Below, in pieces: positions 30,989 to 40,746 of a stretch of 64,000 nt of DNA. Numbering within the stretch: position 1 is the first letter of the stretch; each line of letters starts with the position of its first letter. The DNA is from Hansschlegelia beijingensis (GTDB lineage: Bacteria > Pseudomonadota > Alphaproteobacteria > Rhizobiales > Methylopilaceae): the NCBI RefSeq assembly GCF_014196425.1, contig NZ_JACIDR010000006.1:124001-188000 (forward strand), in the 5' to 3' direction. The notes under the pieces were generated by a model, which did no database searches, was not told where the DNA came from, and was given only the letters and a program-made list of their open reading frames with translations. A program made the translations under genes and the position numbers.

Positions 30989-32110
30989 TCACCTCAGCTT
31001 GAGCGTCGCGAGCCCGATCAGGGCGAGCACGACGGCGATGATCCAGAAACGCACGACCACTTGCGACTCGGACCAGCCGAGATGCTCGAAATGATGGTGG
31101 ATGGGCGCCATGCGGAACACGCGGCGGCCGGTCAGCTTGAAGGACGCGACCTGGACGATCACCGAGATCGCCTCCAGCACGAACAGGCCGCCGATGATCG
31201 CGAGCACGATCTCATGCTTGGTCGCCACGGCGACCGCGCCAAGCATGCCGCCGAGCGCGAGCGAGCCGGTGTCGCCCATGAAGATCTGGGCCGGCGGAGC
31301 GTTGAACCAGAGGAAGCCGAGGCCCGCGCCGAGCACGGCGCCGCACAGCACCGCAAGTTCGCCGGTGCCTTGCGTGAAGTGGATCTGGAGGTAATCCGCG
31401 AACACCGCGTTGCCGGCCAGATAGGCGATGAAGCCGAAGCTCGCCGCCGCGATCATCACCGGCACGATGGCGAGCCCGTCGAGCCCGTCGGTCAGGTTCA
31501 CGGCGTTGCCGGAGCCGACCACGACGAGCGCCCCGAACGCCAGGAACAGCCAGCCGAGATCGAGCAGGAAGTTCTTCAGGAAGGGGAACGCGAGCGAGGT
31601 CGAGAAGCCGAGGTCGAGGGCCGGCAGGTTCGGGGAATGGAACGAAGCCGGCTGACCCGCGACGGCGATCAGATAGACGGCGATCACCGCGATCGCGATC
31701 TCGAGCGCGAGCCGCATCTTGCCCGAATAACCGGCGTGGCTCTGCTTCGTGACCTTGAGGTAGTCGTCATAGAAGCCGATCGCGCCGAAGCCGATCGTCA
31801 CGAACAGCACGATCCAGACATAGGGGTTGGTGAGATTGCCCCACAGCAGGGTCGTGACGATCAGGCTCGACAGGATCATCAGCCCGCCCATGGTGGGCGT
31901 GCCCCGCTTCAGCAGGTGCGACTGGGGGCCGTCGGCGCGGATCGGCTGGCCCTTGCCCTGCTTGAGGCGCAGCTGGTCGATGATCCAGGGACCGAACAGG
32001 AAGACGAACAGAGCCGCCGTCATCACCGCGCCGCCGGTGCGGAAGGTGATGTAACGGAAGATGTTGAACCCCGGAACGACGCCCGAGAGGTCGGCAAGAA
32101 AGGTCAGCAT
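30989..32110 (-). CDS. mraY: Phospho-N-acetylmuramoyl-pentapeptide transferase
   Basis: Integral membrane enzyme of about ten helices that links UDP-MurNAc-pentapeptide to undecaprenyl phosphate, making lipid I. 373 residues. Conserved: [11 protein letters not shown], the Asp pair [26 protein letters not shown], and the polyprenyl-site histidines in [30 protein letters not shown] is the third Asp motif. The start ATG at 32110 lies 4 bp after the murF stop, and the stop is 4 bp before the 70-codon ORF, continuing the compact operon. Confidence 0.97.
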   Translation of the reverse strand: MLTFLADLSGVVPGFNIFRYITFRTGGAVMTAALFVFLFGPWIIDQLRLKQGKGQPIRADGPQSHLLKRGTPTMGGLMILSSLIVTTLLWGNLTNPYVWIVLFVTIGFGAIGFYDDYLKVTKQSHAGYSGKMRLALEIAIAVIAVYLIAVAGQPASFHSPNLPALDLGFSTSLAFPFLKNFLLDLGWLFLAFGALVVVGSGNAVNLTDGLDGLAIVPVMIAAASFGFIAYLAGNAVFADYLQIHFTQGTGELAVLCGAVLGAGLGFLWFNAPPAQIFMGDTGSLALGGMLGAVAVATKHEIVLAIIGGLFVLEAISVIVQVASFKLTGRRVFRMAPIHHHFEHLGWSESQVVVRFWIIAVVLALIGLATLKLR

Positions 32111-32114
32111 CGGT

Positions 32115-33569
32115 TCACTCGGCCGAGGTGGTTTCGTCGGCCGTCAGCGGCGCGAAGCGGGCGCAGAGCGAGGAGACCAGCGGGCCCATGCGGGAGCTGT
32201 TCGACCCCTTGATCATCACGGCGTCGCCGCCGCGCACGCTCTGCAGGAGGATGGGTTCGAGTTCGGCCGCCGTCGGCGCCCAGGCGCCCCGGCGCTGGGC
32301 GGGCAGCGCGTCGTGGAGCGCCCGCATCAGCGGACCGGCGGTGTAGACGAGATCGATCTTCGAGGCGGTGACCGCTTCGGCGACGGCTGCGTGCAGCTCC
32401 TGCTCCGAGGCGCCGAGTTCGAGCATGTCGCCGAGCGCCGCGATGCGACGCCCTGAAGCCCCGACGGGCGTGTGGCCCAGCAACGCGAGCGCCGCCCGCA
32501 TCGAGGCGGGGTTGGCGTTGTAGCTCTCGTCGATGACGATCAGCGACCCGGTGGGCGTCTCGAGTTCGTGCCGGCGGCCACGCCCGGCGGGCGGCGCGAA
32601 CCTGGCGAGCGCGAGCCCCGCGAGGGCGAGATCGGCGCCGAGCAGCTTCGCGGCCAGCAGCACGCCGAGCGCGTTCTGGACGAGATGCCGGCCGGGCGCC
32701 CCGACCTTGAAGGTGAGCGGCTCGCCGAGGATGGTGGCGGCCACGCAGGAGCTGGTGTCCTTGAGCGCCACGCGGTCGAGCCTCGCATCCGAGGTGACGT
32801 GCTCGCCGAAGCTCATCACCTCGGCGCCGCAGGCGCGCGCGGCGGCGCAAAGCCGCTCGAAATGCGGGCTGTCGCGGTTGATGACGGCGTGGCCGCCCGG
32901 GACGAGCCCCTCGAAGATCTCGGCCTTGGCGTCGGCTATGGCCTCGACGTTCGGGAAGGCGGCGAGATGCACGGGCTCGACGTTCATCACCATCGCGACG
33001 TGCGGGCGCACCATCCGGGTGAGCGGCCTGATCTCGTCCGGGTGGTTCATGCCGATCTCGAACACGCCGTAGGCGGCCGATTTCGGCAGGCGCGAGAGCG
33101 TGAGCGGCACGCCCCAGTGATTGTTGTGGGAGGCGGCGGAGGCGTGCGTCGGCCCGTCCTCGCCGAGCGCGACGCGCAGCGCCTCCTTGGTGCTGGTCTT
33201 GCCGACCGAGCCGGTCACGGCCACGATCCTCGCCTGCGACCGCGCGCGGGCCGCGGCGCCCGTCGCGACCAGGGCGGCGAGGACGTCGGGCGTCACGAGC
33301 AGCGGCCCCGCCGAAGCAAGCTCCGCCGCATGCGCCTCGTCCACCACCGCGAGCCCCGCTCCGCGCGCCAGCGCGTCGCGCACGAAGTCGTGGCCGTCCT
33401 GGCGATCGCCCTTGATGGCGAAGAACGCCTCGCCGCGCGCGACGCTGCGGCTGTCGATCGAGACGCCGACCAAGTCTTCGGCCGGCGCGCCTGCCAGCCG
33501 CCCATCTGTCGCGAGCGCGAGCTCGGAAGCCGACCAGAGCGGTTCGGCGAAACTGCTGGGCGCGCTCAC
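32115..33569 (-). CDS. murF: UDP-N-acetylmuramoyl-tripeptide-D-alanyl-D-alanine ligase
   Basis: Adds D-Ala-D-Ala to complete the pentapeptide. 484 residues, Mur ligase fold. N-terminal [22 protein letters not shown]-loop [19 protein letters not shown] (about 116-134), [20 protein letters not shown]-type segment [13 protein letters not shown] and the C-terminal [17 protein letters not shown], all typical of MurF. GTG start overlaps the murE stop by GTGA. It depends on Ddl, encoded further down the same cluster, for substrate. Confidence 0.97.
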   Translation of the reverse strand: MSAPSSFAEPLWSASELALATDGRLAGAPAEDLVGVSIDSRSVARGEAFFAIKGDRQDGHDFVRDALARGAGLAVVDEAHAAELASAGPLLVTPDVLAALVATGAAARARSQARIVAVTGSVGKTSTKEALRVALGEDGPTHASAASHNNHWGVPLTLSRLPKSAAYGVFEIGMNHPDEIRPLTRMVRPHVAMVMNVEPVHLAAFPNVEAIADAKAEIFEGLVPGGHAVINRDSPHFERLCAAARACGAEVMSFGEHVTSDARLDRVALKDTSSCVAATILGEPLTFKVGAPGRHLVQNALGVLLAAKLLGADLALAGLALARFAPPAGRGRRHELETPTGSLIVIDESYNANPASMRAALALLGHTPVGASGRRIAALGDMLELGASEQELHAAVAEAVTASKIDLVYTAGPLMRALHDALPAQRRGAWAPTAAELEPILLQSVRGGDAVMIKGSNSSRMGPLVSSLCARFAPLTADETTSAE

Positions 33570-35023
33570 GCGGCGTCCCCCCTGTTGGCGAGCGTCGCCC
33601 GCACGACCTCGTGATCCGAAAACGGGAGCGTCCGATCGCCCACGATCTGGCCCGTTTCGTGACCCTTGCCGGCGATCAGCACGACATCGCCCGCCCCGGC
33701 CTCGGAAATCGCGGTCTCGATCGCCAGCCGGCGATCGCCGATCTCCCGTGCCCCGGGGGCGGCCGCGAGAATCTGAGCCCGGATCCCGGCCGGGTCCTCG
33801 CTGCGCGGATTGTCGTCGGTGACGATCACGCTGTCGGCGCCGCGGGCGGCGATCTCGCCCATCAGCGGACGCTTGCCGGCGTCGCGGTCGCCGCCGGCGC
33901 CGAAGACGACGGTCAGCCGTCCGGACGCGAACGGACGCAACGCCGCAAGCGCGGAGGCGAGCGCGTCCGGCTTGTGAGCGTAATCGATGAAGATCGCCGC
34001 GCCGCGGGTCTCCCCCGCCAGTTCAAGGCGGCCAGGCACGCCCTGCAGCGCTTCGAGCGCGTCGAACGCGACCGCGGAAGCCACTCCGGTCGCGAGCGCG
34101 AGCCCCGCTGCGACCAGGGCGTTCTCGACCTGGAACGCGCCGGCGAGCGGCATCCGGATCTTTCGGGCCCCGCCCGAATGAGCGAGCGTCAGAACCTGCG
34201 CGAGGCCTTCGCGCGCGACGGCCTCGAGCCTGATCGCGTCGCCTTTCCGTCCCACGGTGAGCAGCCGCGCGCCGCGCGCGCCCGCCGCGTCGATGAAGGC
34301 CGCCGACGCTGCGGAATCGGCCCACACGACCGCCGTTCCGCCCTGCGGAAGCAGCTCCCGGAACAGCCGGAGCTTTGCCTCCCGGTAGTGCTCGACGGTC
34401 GGGTGGTAGTCCATGTGGTCGCGCGAGAGATTGGTGAAGCCGACCGCGTTAAGGTTAACGCCGTCCAGCCTTTTTTGGTCGAGCCCGTGAGACGAGGCCT
34501 CCATCGCGAGATGGCTCACGCCCTCCTCCGCCAGCGCGTCGAGCGTGCGGTGGAGCGACACCGGGTCGGGCGTCGTCAGCGAGCCGTAGCTCGCGCCCGA
34601 CGGCCGGGTGACGCCAAGGGTGCCGAGGCTGGCGGCCTGCAGGCCGGCATGCGACCAGATCTGCCGCAGGAAGGTGACGGCCGAGCTCTTTCCGCTGGTG
34701 CCCGTGACGGCCGCGATCGTGGCCGGCTGGCGGGGAAACAGCCGCGCCGCCGCCTTCGCAAGCGCGAGCCTTGCGTCCGCGGCGAGCACCACCGGGACCT
34801 GCGCCTGAAGCGGCGCCTCGGACAGGATCGCCGCCGCCCCGGCCGCGACGGCGGCCTCGACGAAGCGCGCGCCGTCGGTCTTCGCGCCGGAAAGCGCGGC
34901 GAACACGTCGCCGGGCTTCACCGCCCGGCTGTCTGCGGTGAGCCCCGCGATCGGCCGGGCAGCCGAGACAGCGTCGAGCCCGGCTTCCGGAAACAGCTCG
35001 CCGAGCGTGCGCGCCGCCGTCAC
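33566..35023 (-). CDS. murE: UDP-N-acetylmuramoyl-tripeptide synthetase, meso-DAP type
   Basis: Adds the third amino acid of the stem peptide. 485 residues from the GTG at 35023. N-terminal LTADSRAVKPGDVFAALSG; P-loop VTGTSGKSSAVTFLRQIW; MEASSHGLDQKRLDG; and the substrate-selecting motif DNPR in VTDDNPRSEDP, which indicates meso-diaminopimelate rather than lysine. GAGGDRDAGKRPLMGE precedes it. The open frame extends much further upstream, but that part lies antisense-like within ftsI and GTGA coupling to the ftsI stop fixes the start. Confidence 0.96.
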   Translation of the reverse strand: MTAARTLGELFPEAGLDAVSAARPIAGLTADSRAVKPGDVFAALSGAKTDGARFVEAAVAAGAAAILSEAPLQAQVPVVLAADARLALAKAAARLFPRQPATIAAVTGTSGKSSAVTFLRQIWSHAGLQAASLGTLGVTRPSGASYGSLTTPDPVSLHRTLDALAEEGVSHLAMEASSHGLDQKRLDGVNLNAVGFTNLSRDHMDYHPTVEHYREAKLRLFRELLPQGGTAVVWADSAASAAFIDAAGARGARLLTVGRKGDAIRLEAVAREGLAQVLTLAHSGGARKIRMPLAGAFQVENALVAAGLALATGVASAVAFDALEALQGVPGRLELAGETRGAAIFIDYAHKPDALASALAALRPFASGRLTVVFGAGGDRDAGKRPLMGEIAARGADSVIVTDDNPRSEDPAGIRAQILAAAPGAREIGDRRLAIETAISEAGAGDVVLIAGKGHETGQIVGDRTLPFSDHEVVRATLANRGDAA

Positions 35024-36849
35024 TCGCCGACCACCGCGCCGACCGGGATGTTCCCGAGCAGCTCGGTGGCGCTCGGCGCTTCGTAATCCGGCGTCACGCC
35101 GAGCAGCGGCGCGACCCGCTCCACCATGCGGCCGCCGATCGGGACCGCGTTCCAGCCGGAGGTCGAGAAGCCGTGGGTCTCCGGCAGCGACTTGGGCTCG
35201 TCCAGCACCACCAGCAGCATGTATTTGGGGTCGTCCATCGGGAACACGCCGGTGAAGGCGGTCAGGTTCTTCGTCTTGGAGTAGCGGCCGTTCACCACCT
35301 TCTCCGCGGTGCCGGTCTTGCCGCCGACGCGGTAGCCCGGGATGTCGGCCTTCTTGGCCGAGCCCTTCTCGGCGTTGAGCCTCATCAGGTAGCGCATCTC
35401 GACGCTGGTCTTGGGCTGGATGACCCGCGGCGCCTCCGCCATCGCCTCTTCGACGGTCCTGTGCAGGAAGGTCGGCTTCACCAGGTAGCCGCCATTGACC
35501 AGCGCGCTCACCGCCATGACGGACTGGATCGGCGCGATCGCGATGCCGTGGCCGAACGCGATGGTGATGGTGTTCAGCTCGCCCCATTTCGACGGGTAGA
35601 TTGGCCGCGAACTTTCCGGCAGCTCCGTCTTCAGGCGGTCAAGCTGGCCCATCTTCTTCAGGAACGCCTTGTGGGCGTCGATGCCCAGCCCGAGCGCGAT
35701 CCGCGCCGTGCCGATGTTGGAGGAGTGCACGAAAATCTCGGGCACGTTCAGGATGCGGCGGGTCGCGTGGAAATCGTGGATCAGGAAGCGGCCGTAGCGC
35801 AGCGGAGCCCGCGCGTCGAAGCGGCTCATCAGATTGACCTTGCCGCTGTCGAGGCCCATCGCGATCGTCAGCGCCTTGAAGGTCGAACCCATCTCGAACA
35901 CGCCGACATTGACGCGGTTGATCGCCTCCGGCTTCAACGCGTTGGAAGGGGTGTTCGGGTCGTAGTCGGGGAGCGAGACCAGCGAGATGATCTCGCCTGT
36001 CCGCACGTCCGCGATGGCGGCGGAGGCGGCGATCGCCTTGAACTTCGTCATGCCGGCGACGAGTTCGTCGCGGATCGCGTGCTGCACCTTGAGATCGAGC
36101 GACAGCCGGACAGGCGGCAGCCGGCCGCCCTTGGAGGCGGCCGCGGCCGCTTCGGCCGTCTTTCCGCTGGTGTCGAGATACTTCTCGATCCCGGCGATGC
36201 CCTTGTTGTCCACGTCGGCGAAGCCGAGGATGTGCGAAACCGCCGTTCCGTTCGGATAGACGCGCTTGTTCTCGGTGACGAAGCCGACGCCCGGTATGCC
36301 GAGGCGGAAGATCGCCACCTGCTGGCGGGGCGAGATCTCGCGCTTGATCCAGACGAAGCCGCGCTTGGTGGAGAGCTTGGCCTGCAGCTCCTTCTCGTCG
36401 AGCTCGGGCAGCGCCTGCCGCAGCAGGTCCACGGCCTCGTCGACGTCGATGATGTTCTTGGGCTCGGCGTAGAGCGACGCGACCTTGACGTCGGTCGCCA
36501 GCACCATCCCGTTGCGGTCCACGATGTCGGGCCGCGAGATCGCCGCCACCGTCTCGGCGACTTCCGCGGCCGTCTCGGCGCCCGGCGCGACCGCATACTG
36601 CACGAGGCGGCCGACGATCGCGATATAGACGATGCCGAAGGCGATCGCGGCCATTCTCAGGCGGCCGGTGGTCAGGCCGAGACCCTCTCCGGATCCGACA
36701 AGGACGCGGATGACCCGGCGGACGAAGCGCACGCCGATCACCGACCAGATCCACAGCCGGCGCGCCGAGGCGACGGCGAAGCGGCCGAGCGCCGCGCCGA
36801 TCAGCGCGCCGTTGCGGAACGTTCCGTCCAGAACCTCCTGCCCCGTCAT
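35020..36849 (-). CDS. ftsI: Septal transpeptidase PBP3
   Basis: Class B penicillin-binding protein that cross-links septal peptidoglycan with FtsW. 609 residues. An N-terminal cytoplasmic and basic part is followed by one membrane helix (about 64-85), the pedestal domain starting with ISRPDIVDRNGMVLATD (104-120), and the transpeptidase domain: active-site Ser322 and Lys325 in GSTFKAL, SSN at 376-378 and KTG at 511-513. The leading cytoplasmic stretch of about 60 residues is longer than in E. coli. ATGA overlap with ftsL and GTGA overlap with murE frame it. Confidence 0.96.
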   Translation of the reverse strand: MTGQEVLDGTFRNGALIGAALGRFAVASARRLWIWSVIGVRFVRRVIRVLVGSGEGLGLTTGRLRMAAIAFGIVYIAIVGRLVQYAVAPGAETAAEVAETVAAISRPDIVDRNGMVLATDVKVASLYAEPKNIIDVDEAVDLLRQALPELDEKELQAKLSTKRGFVWIKREISPRQQVAIFRLGIPGVGFVTENKRVYPNGTAVSHILGFADVDNKGIAGIEKYLDTSGKTAEAAAAASKGGRLPPVRLSLDLKVQHAIRDELVAGMTKFKAIAASAAIADVRTGEIISLVSLPDYDPNTPSNALKPEAINRVNVGVFEMGSTFKALTIAMGLDSGKVNLMSRFDARAPLRYGRFLIHDFHATRRILNVPEIFVHSSNIGTARIALGLGIDAHKAFLKKMGQLDRLKTELPESSRPIYPSKWGELNTITIAFGHGIAIAPIQSVMAVSALVNGGYLVKPTFLHRTVEEAMAEAPRVIQPKTSVEMRYLMRLNAEKGSAKKADIPGYRVGGKTGTAEKVVNGRYSKTKNLTAFTGVFPMDDPKYMLLVVLDEPKSLPETHGFSTSGWNAVPIGGRMVERVAPLLGVTPDYEAPSATELLGNIPVGAVVGE

Positions 36850-37394
36850 TGCGCCAGTCCCATCTTCTTCAGGAAGTCCGTGAGGTTCATCGGCGCGGCC
36901 GTCTTGGGCGACGACGGCGGCTTGGCGGCCGGTCGCGTGGCCGGCGCCCTGAGTTCGGCGGCCGGCTTGACCGCGATGGTGGCCTTCTTCGCCGGCGGCT
37001 GAGGCTGCGGCTTGCGCGCGGTGGCGGCGGCCGGCGTGTCGACGGCGATGCTGGCGTCCTCGCCCATCAGGCCGAGCGCCTCCAGCTTTTTGCCGATCTC
37101 GTCCACCGGCGCCGGACGGTCGGGCAGCGCGGCGAGCTTCACGGTCTGTTCGCGGGCGAGCGGACCGAGTTCGAGATGCTCCTTGGCGAAGCCCTGGATC
37201 CGGTCCGGCCGCGCCAGATAGGCCCACTCGGCCCTGAGGGTCTGGATCGCGTCGCGCTCGGAGGCGATCTCCCGCCTGAGCTTCGCGGCGTGCTCGGCGT
37301 GCATCGTGGCGTCGTATTTGATGCGGTAGACGGTGACCGCCGCGCCCACCAGGGCGCCGAGCGCTATCACGTTGAGGACGCGCGCGATCTTCAT
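36846..37394 (-). CDS. ftsL: Cell division protein FtsL
   Basis: Small bitopic divisome protein that forms a complex with FtsQ/FtsB. 182 residues: a membrane helix at about 4-22, then a periplasmic coiled coil ([20 protein letters not shown] and [19 protein letters not shown]) to about residue 75, with the [18 protein letters not shown] segment typical of alphaproteobacterial FtsL. A Pro/Ala/Lys-rich extension of about 75 residues follows, ending in the short helix [14 protein letters not shown]. coli FtsL has only 121 residues, so the tail is the odd part. ATGA overlaps on both sides. Confidence 0.88.
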   Translation of the reverse strand: MKIARVLNVIALGALVGAAVTVYRIKYDATMHAEHAAKLRREIASERDAIQTLRAEWAYLARPDRIQGFAKEHLELGPLAREQTVKLAALPDRPAPVDEIGKKLEALGLMGEDASIAVDTPAAATARKPQPQPPAKKATIAVKPAAELRAPATRPAAKPPSSPKTAAPMNLTDFLKKMGLAQ

Positions 37395-38431
37395 GACGCG
37401 TCTCCCATCAGCCGCGCGATCGGCAGGCGCGGCACGCCATAAGCGAGAGCGTCGCCGCCGCGGGGCGGCGCGCTGGTGCGGACCGCCGACCGAAGCCGCG
37501 CCGAGCGGGCGCGCGGATTGCGGGCGGTCTCCTCGTCGGTCGGCTTCTCGGCCCCATGCGACAGCGCCTCGAACGTCGCCGGCGGCACCGGCGCCTCCGG
37601 AAGGTGGCGGGAGCCGCCCGACGCGGTGCGCGTCCGGTCGTTGAGGAACAGCTTGACGATGCGGTCTTCGAGCGAGTGGAACGAGACGACGACCAGACGG
37701 CCGCCGGGCCTGAGCCGGCGCTCCGCGGCGAACAGCGCGCCGACGAGCTGGCGCAGCTCGTCGTTCACGGCGATCCGCAGCGCCTGGAAGGTGCGCGTCG
37801 CGGGATGGATGCCGTCGCCGGCGCGGCCGACGACGCGCTCGACGATCCCGGCGAGCCGCAGCGTGTCGGTGATCGGCGCCTTCGCGCGCTCCGCGCAGAT
37901 GGCGCGCGAGATCGCGCTCGCTCGGCGTTCTTCGCCGAGCGTCCTGATGAGCGCGGCGAGCTCCTTCTCCTCAAGGCTTTCGACGAGGTCCGCGGCGCTC
38001 GGCCCATCGCCGCCCATCCGCATGTCGAGCGGCCCTTCGAGCCGGAACGAGAAACCGCGCCGGGCTTCGTCGAGCTGCATGGAGGAGACGCCGACGTCGA
38101 GCACGACGCCGTCGAGCGCCGGGATTCCGAGATCGTCGATCGCGGTCGAGAGATTGGCGAACCGCTCCTCGACGACCGTCAGGCGTCCGCCGAACCGGGA
38201 GACCAGCTCGAACCCTCCGGCCACGGCGTTCGGGTCGCGGTCGAGCGCCACGACGCGGCAGTCCGCCGCTTCGAGGATGGCGCGCGAATAGCCGCCGGCC
38301 CCGAAGGTGCCGTCGAGGATGACCTCGCCGTCGCGCGGCGCGAGGGCGGCGAGCACTTCTGCGAGCATCACCGGCTCGTGCCGGGCGCTGGCGCCCTCGT
38401 CGGACGGCCGGGCGTCGCGCGGCGAGCTCAT
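37391..38431 (-). CDS. rsmH: 16S rRNA (cytosine-1402-N4) methyltransferase
   Basis: RsmH (MraW) methylates N4 of C1402 in the decoding centre of 16S rRNA. 346 residues. SAM-binding motif [19 protein letters not shown], then [37 protein letters not shown] and [18 protein letters not shown], which are diagnostic. C-terminal [13 protein letters not shown] is also conserved. I placed the start at ATG 38431, overlapping the mraZ stop by ATGA; the longer open frame reads through mraZ out of phase. It is the second gene of the dcw cluster. Confidence 0.97.
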   Translation of the reverse strand: MSSPRDARPSDEGASARHEPVMLAEVLAALAPRDGEVILDGTFGAGGYSRAILEAADCRVVALDRDPNAVAGGFELVSRFGGRLTVVEERFANLSTAIDDLGIPALDGVVLDVGVSSMQLDEARRGFSFRLEGPLDMRMGGDGPSAADLVESLEEKELAALIRTLGEERRASAISRAICAERAKAPITDTLRLAGIVERVVGRAGDGIHPATRTFQALRIAVNDELRQLVGALFAAERRLRPGGRLVVVSFHSLEDRIVKLFLNDRTRTASGGSRHLPEAPVPPATFEALSHGAEKPTDEETARNPRARSARLRSAVRTSAPPRGGDALAYGVPRLPIARLMGDAS

Positions 38432-38892
38432 GTGCGCTCCAGCGAATGAGGCGCGAAAGCGCGCCGCCGGAGCTCCCGCAAGGTCTCGCGCGCGGTCGCC
38501 AGATGCGCCTGGAACCGCTCGGGCTCCCAGATCTGGAACTTGAAGCCCTGCCCCACGAAGGTCACCTGGTCCCGGATTCCCGCATAGGCCTTGGCGCTCT
38601 CGCTCAGAACGATGCGCCCCTCGCCGTCGATCTTGAGGACCTCGCTGACGCCCAGCAGAGCCGTCGAAAGGCTGTCCCGCTCGTCCGAATAGGGCGCGAG
38701 CGTCGCCAGCAGCTGGTCGATCTCCTGCAGGAGCGCGTTGCCGCCCCCGTCGATCGCCTGAAGCTCGAGCGAAGGATGGATGAAGAGACCCTCGAACCCG
38801 TCGCGGGCGAGCGTCGCGCGGTAAGGCGCAGGGATCGACACCCTCCCCTTGGCGTCGAGCCGGTTGGTGAAGTTGGACACGAACCGGTCCAT
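38428..38892 (-). CDS. mraZ: Transcriptional regulator MraZ
   Basis: MraZ is a DNA-binding ring protein with two SpoVT/AbrB-like domains, known to repress its own dcw promoter in other bacteria. 154 residues. First domain [21 protein letters not shown] (about 8-28); second domain [22 protein letters not shown] (about 92-113). Start at ATG 38892, preceded by a G-run ribosome site. The frame continues upstream, but those residues are poor in family similarity and lie in the leader. It opens the cluster and has candidate operator repeats upstream. Confidence 0.94.
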   Translation of the reverse strand: MDRFVSNFTNRLDAKGRVSIPAPYRATLARDGFEGLFIHPSLELQAIDGGGNALLQEIDQLLATLAPYSDERDSLSTALLGVSEVLKIDGEGRIVLSESAKAYAGIRDQVTFVGQGFKFQIWEPERFQAHLATARETLRELRRRAFAPHSLERT

Positions 38893-39046
38893 AGCCCCCC
38901 ACGCCCGTCGCGCGGGCGTCCGTCCAGCCGCCCCCCATGAACGGCTCCGCATCAAGACGGGCGTCGAGCTCCGGCTCTGCGACGGCCGGGGCCGCAGATG
39001 AAAAAGACCAGCATCCTGCTCGGGAGCCGTCGTTACGCCGTCTCGA

Positions 39047-39080
39047 CGGGATGATTTGGGATAACATGGGCCCCTATGGG
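39047..39080 (-). promoter_or_regulatory. Candidate MraZ operator (10-bp spaced TGGG repeats)
   Basis: On the + strand CGGG at 39047-39050, then TGGG at 39057-39060, 39067-39070 and 39077-39080 recur every 10 bp, three exact and one degenerate copy. MraZ in other bacteria is known to bind tandem TGGG/GTGGG repeats with the same helical period. The repeats overlap the -10 and spacer of the predicted dcw promoter, so repression is the expected effect. Confidence 0.65.
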
Positions 39081-39086
39081 CGTCAA
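39058..39086 (-). promoter_or_regulatory. Candidate promoter of the dcw cluster (mraZ)
   Basis: On the minus strand TTGACG (39086-39081), a 17-base spacer and TATCCC (39063-39058) match housekeeping sigma spacing. It lies about 170 bp before the mraZ start and fully overlaps the TGGG repeats. Based on pattern alone. Confidence 0.5.
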
Positions 39087-39216
39087 CGAGACCAACAGGC
39101 GATCGCCGGCGCGACGCGGCCCAGGACGCGTGACCTGACAAGGGCCGCTTCGCGACCGTTGCGCGACCGGATCAGTAGAACTTCCTTAGGGTTAAGAAGG
39201 TGTTTCAATGACCCCC

Positions 39217-39238
39217 GGGGGCGGCCGTTCGCGCCCCC
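39217..39238 (-). terminator. Hairpin behind the epimerase gene
   Basis: GGGGGCG (39217-39223) and CGCCCCC (39232-39238) form a perfect 7-bp stem with an 8-base loop, seven bases past the epimerase stop. There is no T run behind it on the minus strand, so it is only a weak terminator candidate separating epimerase transcription from the dcw promoter. Confidence 0.3.
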
Positions 39239-39244
39239 TTCCGG

Positions 39245-40231
39245 TCATTCGTCGCGCGCCGATCGCATTGCTTCCGGGGAGTTTCGAAGCCAGGCGACGA
39301 AGCGCTCCACGCCGCCGGCGACGTCCGGGGAGGTCGTGATCCCGTAATCCGCCCGGAGCCGCCCCGAATCACCCGCCGTGAACGGTGTGTCGCCGGGCGG
39401 CGACGGGCGCTCGCGGACGACGGCGCGGCGCCCGCAGGCGCGCTCGATCATCCCCAGCAGCTCCGCCACGGAGGTCGAGGCGCCGCCGCAGACATTGTAG
39501 ATCCGGTGCGGGAACTCGTGATGGTCGAAGCCGGAGCGCTCCACCATGGCGATCACCGCGGCGACCACGTCGCTTATGTCGGTGAAATCGCGCCGCGCTG
39601 CGCCGCCATCGTAGAGCGTCACCTCCCGCCCGTTCAGAACGGCGTCCGCGAAGCTCCAGACGGCCATGTCCGGCCGCCCCCACTCGCCGTAGACCGTGAA
39701 CAGCCGAAGGCCGATCTGGCGAAGGCCGAACAGCCGCGCATAGGCCGCAGACGCCAGCTCGTTCGCGCGCTTGGTCGCCGCGTAGAGCGAGGCCGGCTCG
39801 TCGGCCCTGTCCTCCTCCCGGAAGGGGCCGTCATGGCGCACGCCGTAGACCGCGCTCGACGACGCGTAGATCAGCCGGGCGCCCGGCGCGTGGCGGCGCA
39901 TGGCCTCGAGCACGCAGAGGTGCCCGAACTCGTTCGCCTTCAGATAGGCGAACGGCGCCGACAGCGAATCCCTGACGCCTGCGCGAGCCGCGAGATGAAC
40001 GACGATGGCGGGCGCGGCTTCACGGACGATCCCGGCGACGCGCTCCGGATCGGTGACGTCGCCCCGAGTGAAGCGGATCGACGAGCCCAGCGCGTCGAGG
40101 CGCGCCTGCTTGAGCCGCGGGTGCGGCTCCCCGAGATGGTCGATCCCGGTGACCTCATGGCCTCGCGCCGCGAGCCCGGCCGCCACGTGAAAGCCGATGA
40201 AGCCGGCGGCGCCGGTCAGGAGCACGCGCAA
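39245..40231 (-). CDS. NAD-dependent epimerase (UDP-glucuronate 4-epimerase-like)
   Basis: Extended short-chain dehydrogenase of 328 residues. Rossmann motif LLTGAAGFIGFHVAAGLA (about 4-21), HLAARAGVRDSLSAPFAY (about 76-93), the Ser-Tyr-Lys catalytic set in YASSSAVYG and LYAATKRANE, and FTVYGEWGRPDMAV resemble UDP-glucuronate 4-epimerases. The substrate is inferred. The start is TTG at 40231 with GGGAGG upstream; GTG two codons later is an alternative. It begins only 46 bp after the 3' end of rnpB on the same strand, so readthrough from rnpB may contribute to its expression. Confidence 0.85.
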   Translation of the reverse strand: MRVLLTGAAGFIGFHVAAGLAARGHEVTGIDHLGEPHPRLKQARLDALGSSIRFTRGDVTDPERVAGIVREAAPAIVVHLAARAGVRDSLSAPFAYLKANEFGHLCVLEAMRRHAPGARLIYASSSAVYGVRHDGPFREEDRADEPASLYAATKRANELASAAYARLFGLRQIGLRLFTVYGEWGRPDMAVWSFADAVLNGREVTLYDGGAARRDFTDISDVVAAVIAMVERSGFDHHEFPHRIYNVCGGASTSVAELLGMIERACGRRAVVRERPSPPGDTPFTAGDSGRLRADYGITTSPDVAGGVERFVAWLRNSPEAMRSARDE

Positions 40232-40277
40232 TGGCCTGCCTCCCGCTCACAGCCGCCAGACGGTCGATACAGGAAAC

Positions 40278-40680
<403 letters not shown>

Positions 40681-40687
40681 CCGGGCG

Positions 40688-40716
40688 ATGTGGGGGCAAG
40701 CGGGCCGGCAGGTCAA
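40688..40716 (-). promoter_or_regulatory. Candidate rnpB promoter
   Basis: TTGACC (40716-40711) and CCACAT (40693-40688) are 17 bases apart on the minus strand, and the 5' end of the RNA deduced from P1 falls 7 bases after the -10. The -10 is weak in sequence but its position fits well. Confidence 0.5.
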
Positions 40717-40746
40717 GCCCGCCGGCCGCTTCATGCCGTCGCCTGC

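Larger units (their letters stand above)
38893..39244. other. 352-bp spacer holding the dcw promoter region
   Basis: No gene is seen here. It contains the candidate dcw promoter, the 10-bp TGGG repeats and, next to the epimerase stop, a GC hairpin. The leader from the predicted transcription start (near 39051) to the mraZ ATG is about 160 nt. I found no clear ribosome site or small ORF within it. Confidence 0.6.

Noticed and set aside
35020-37227. Longer ftsI frame starting at 37227
   Set aside because: The extra residues overlap ftsL in another frame; the ATGA overlap at 36849 marks the true start.
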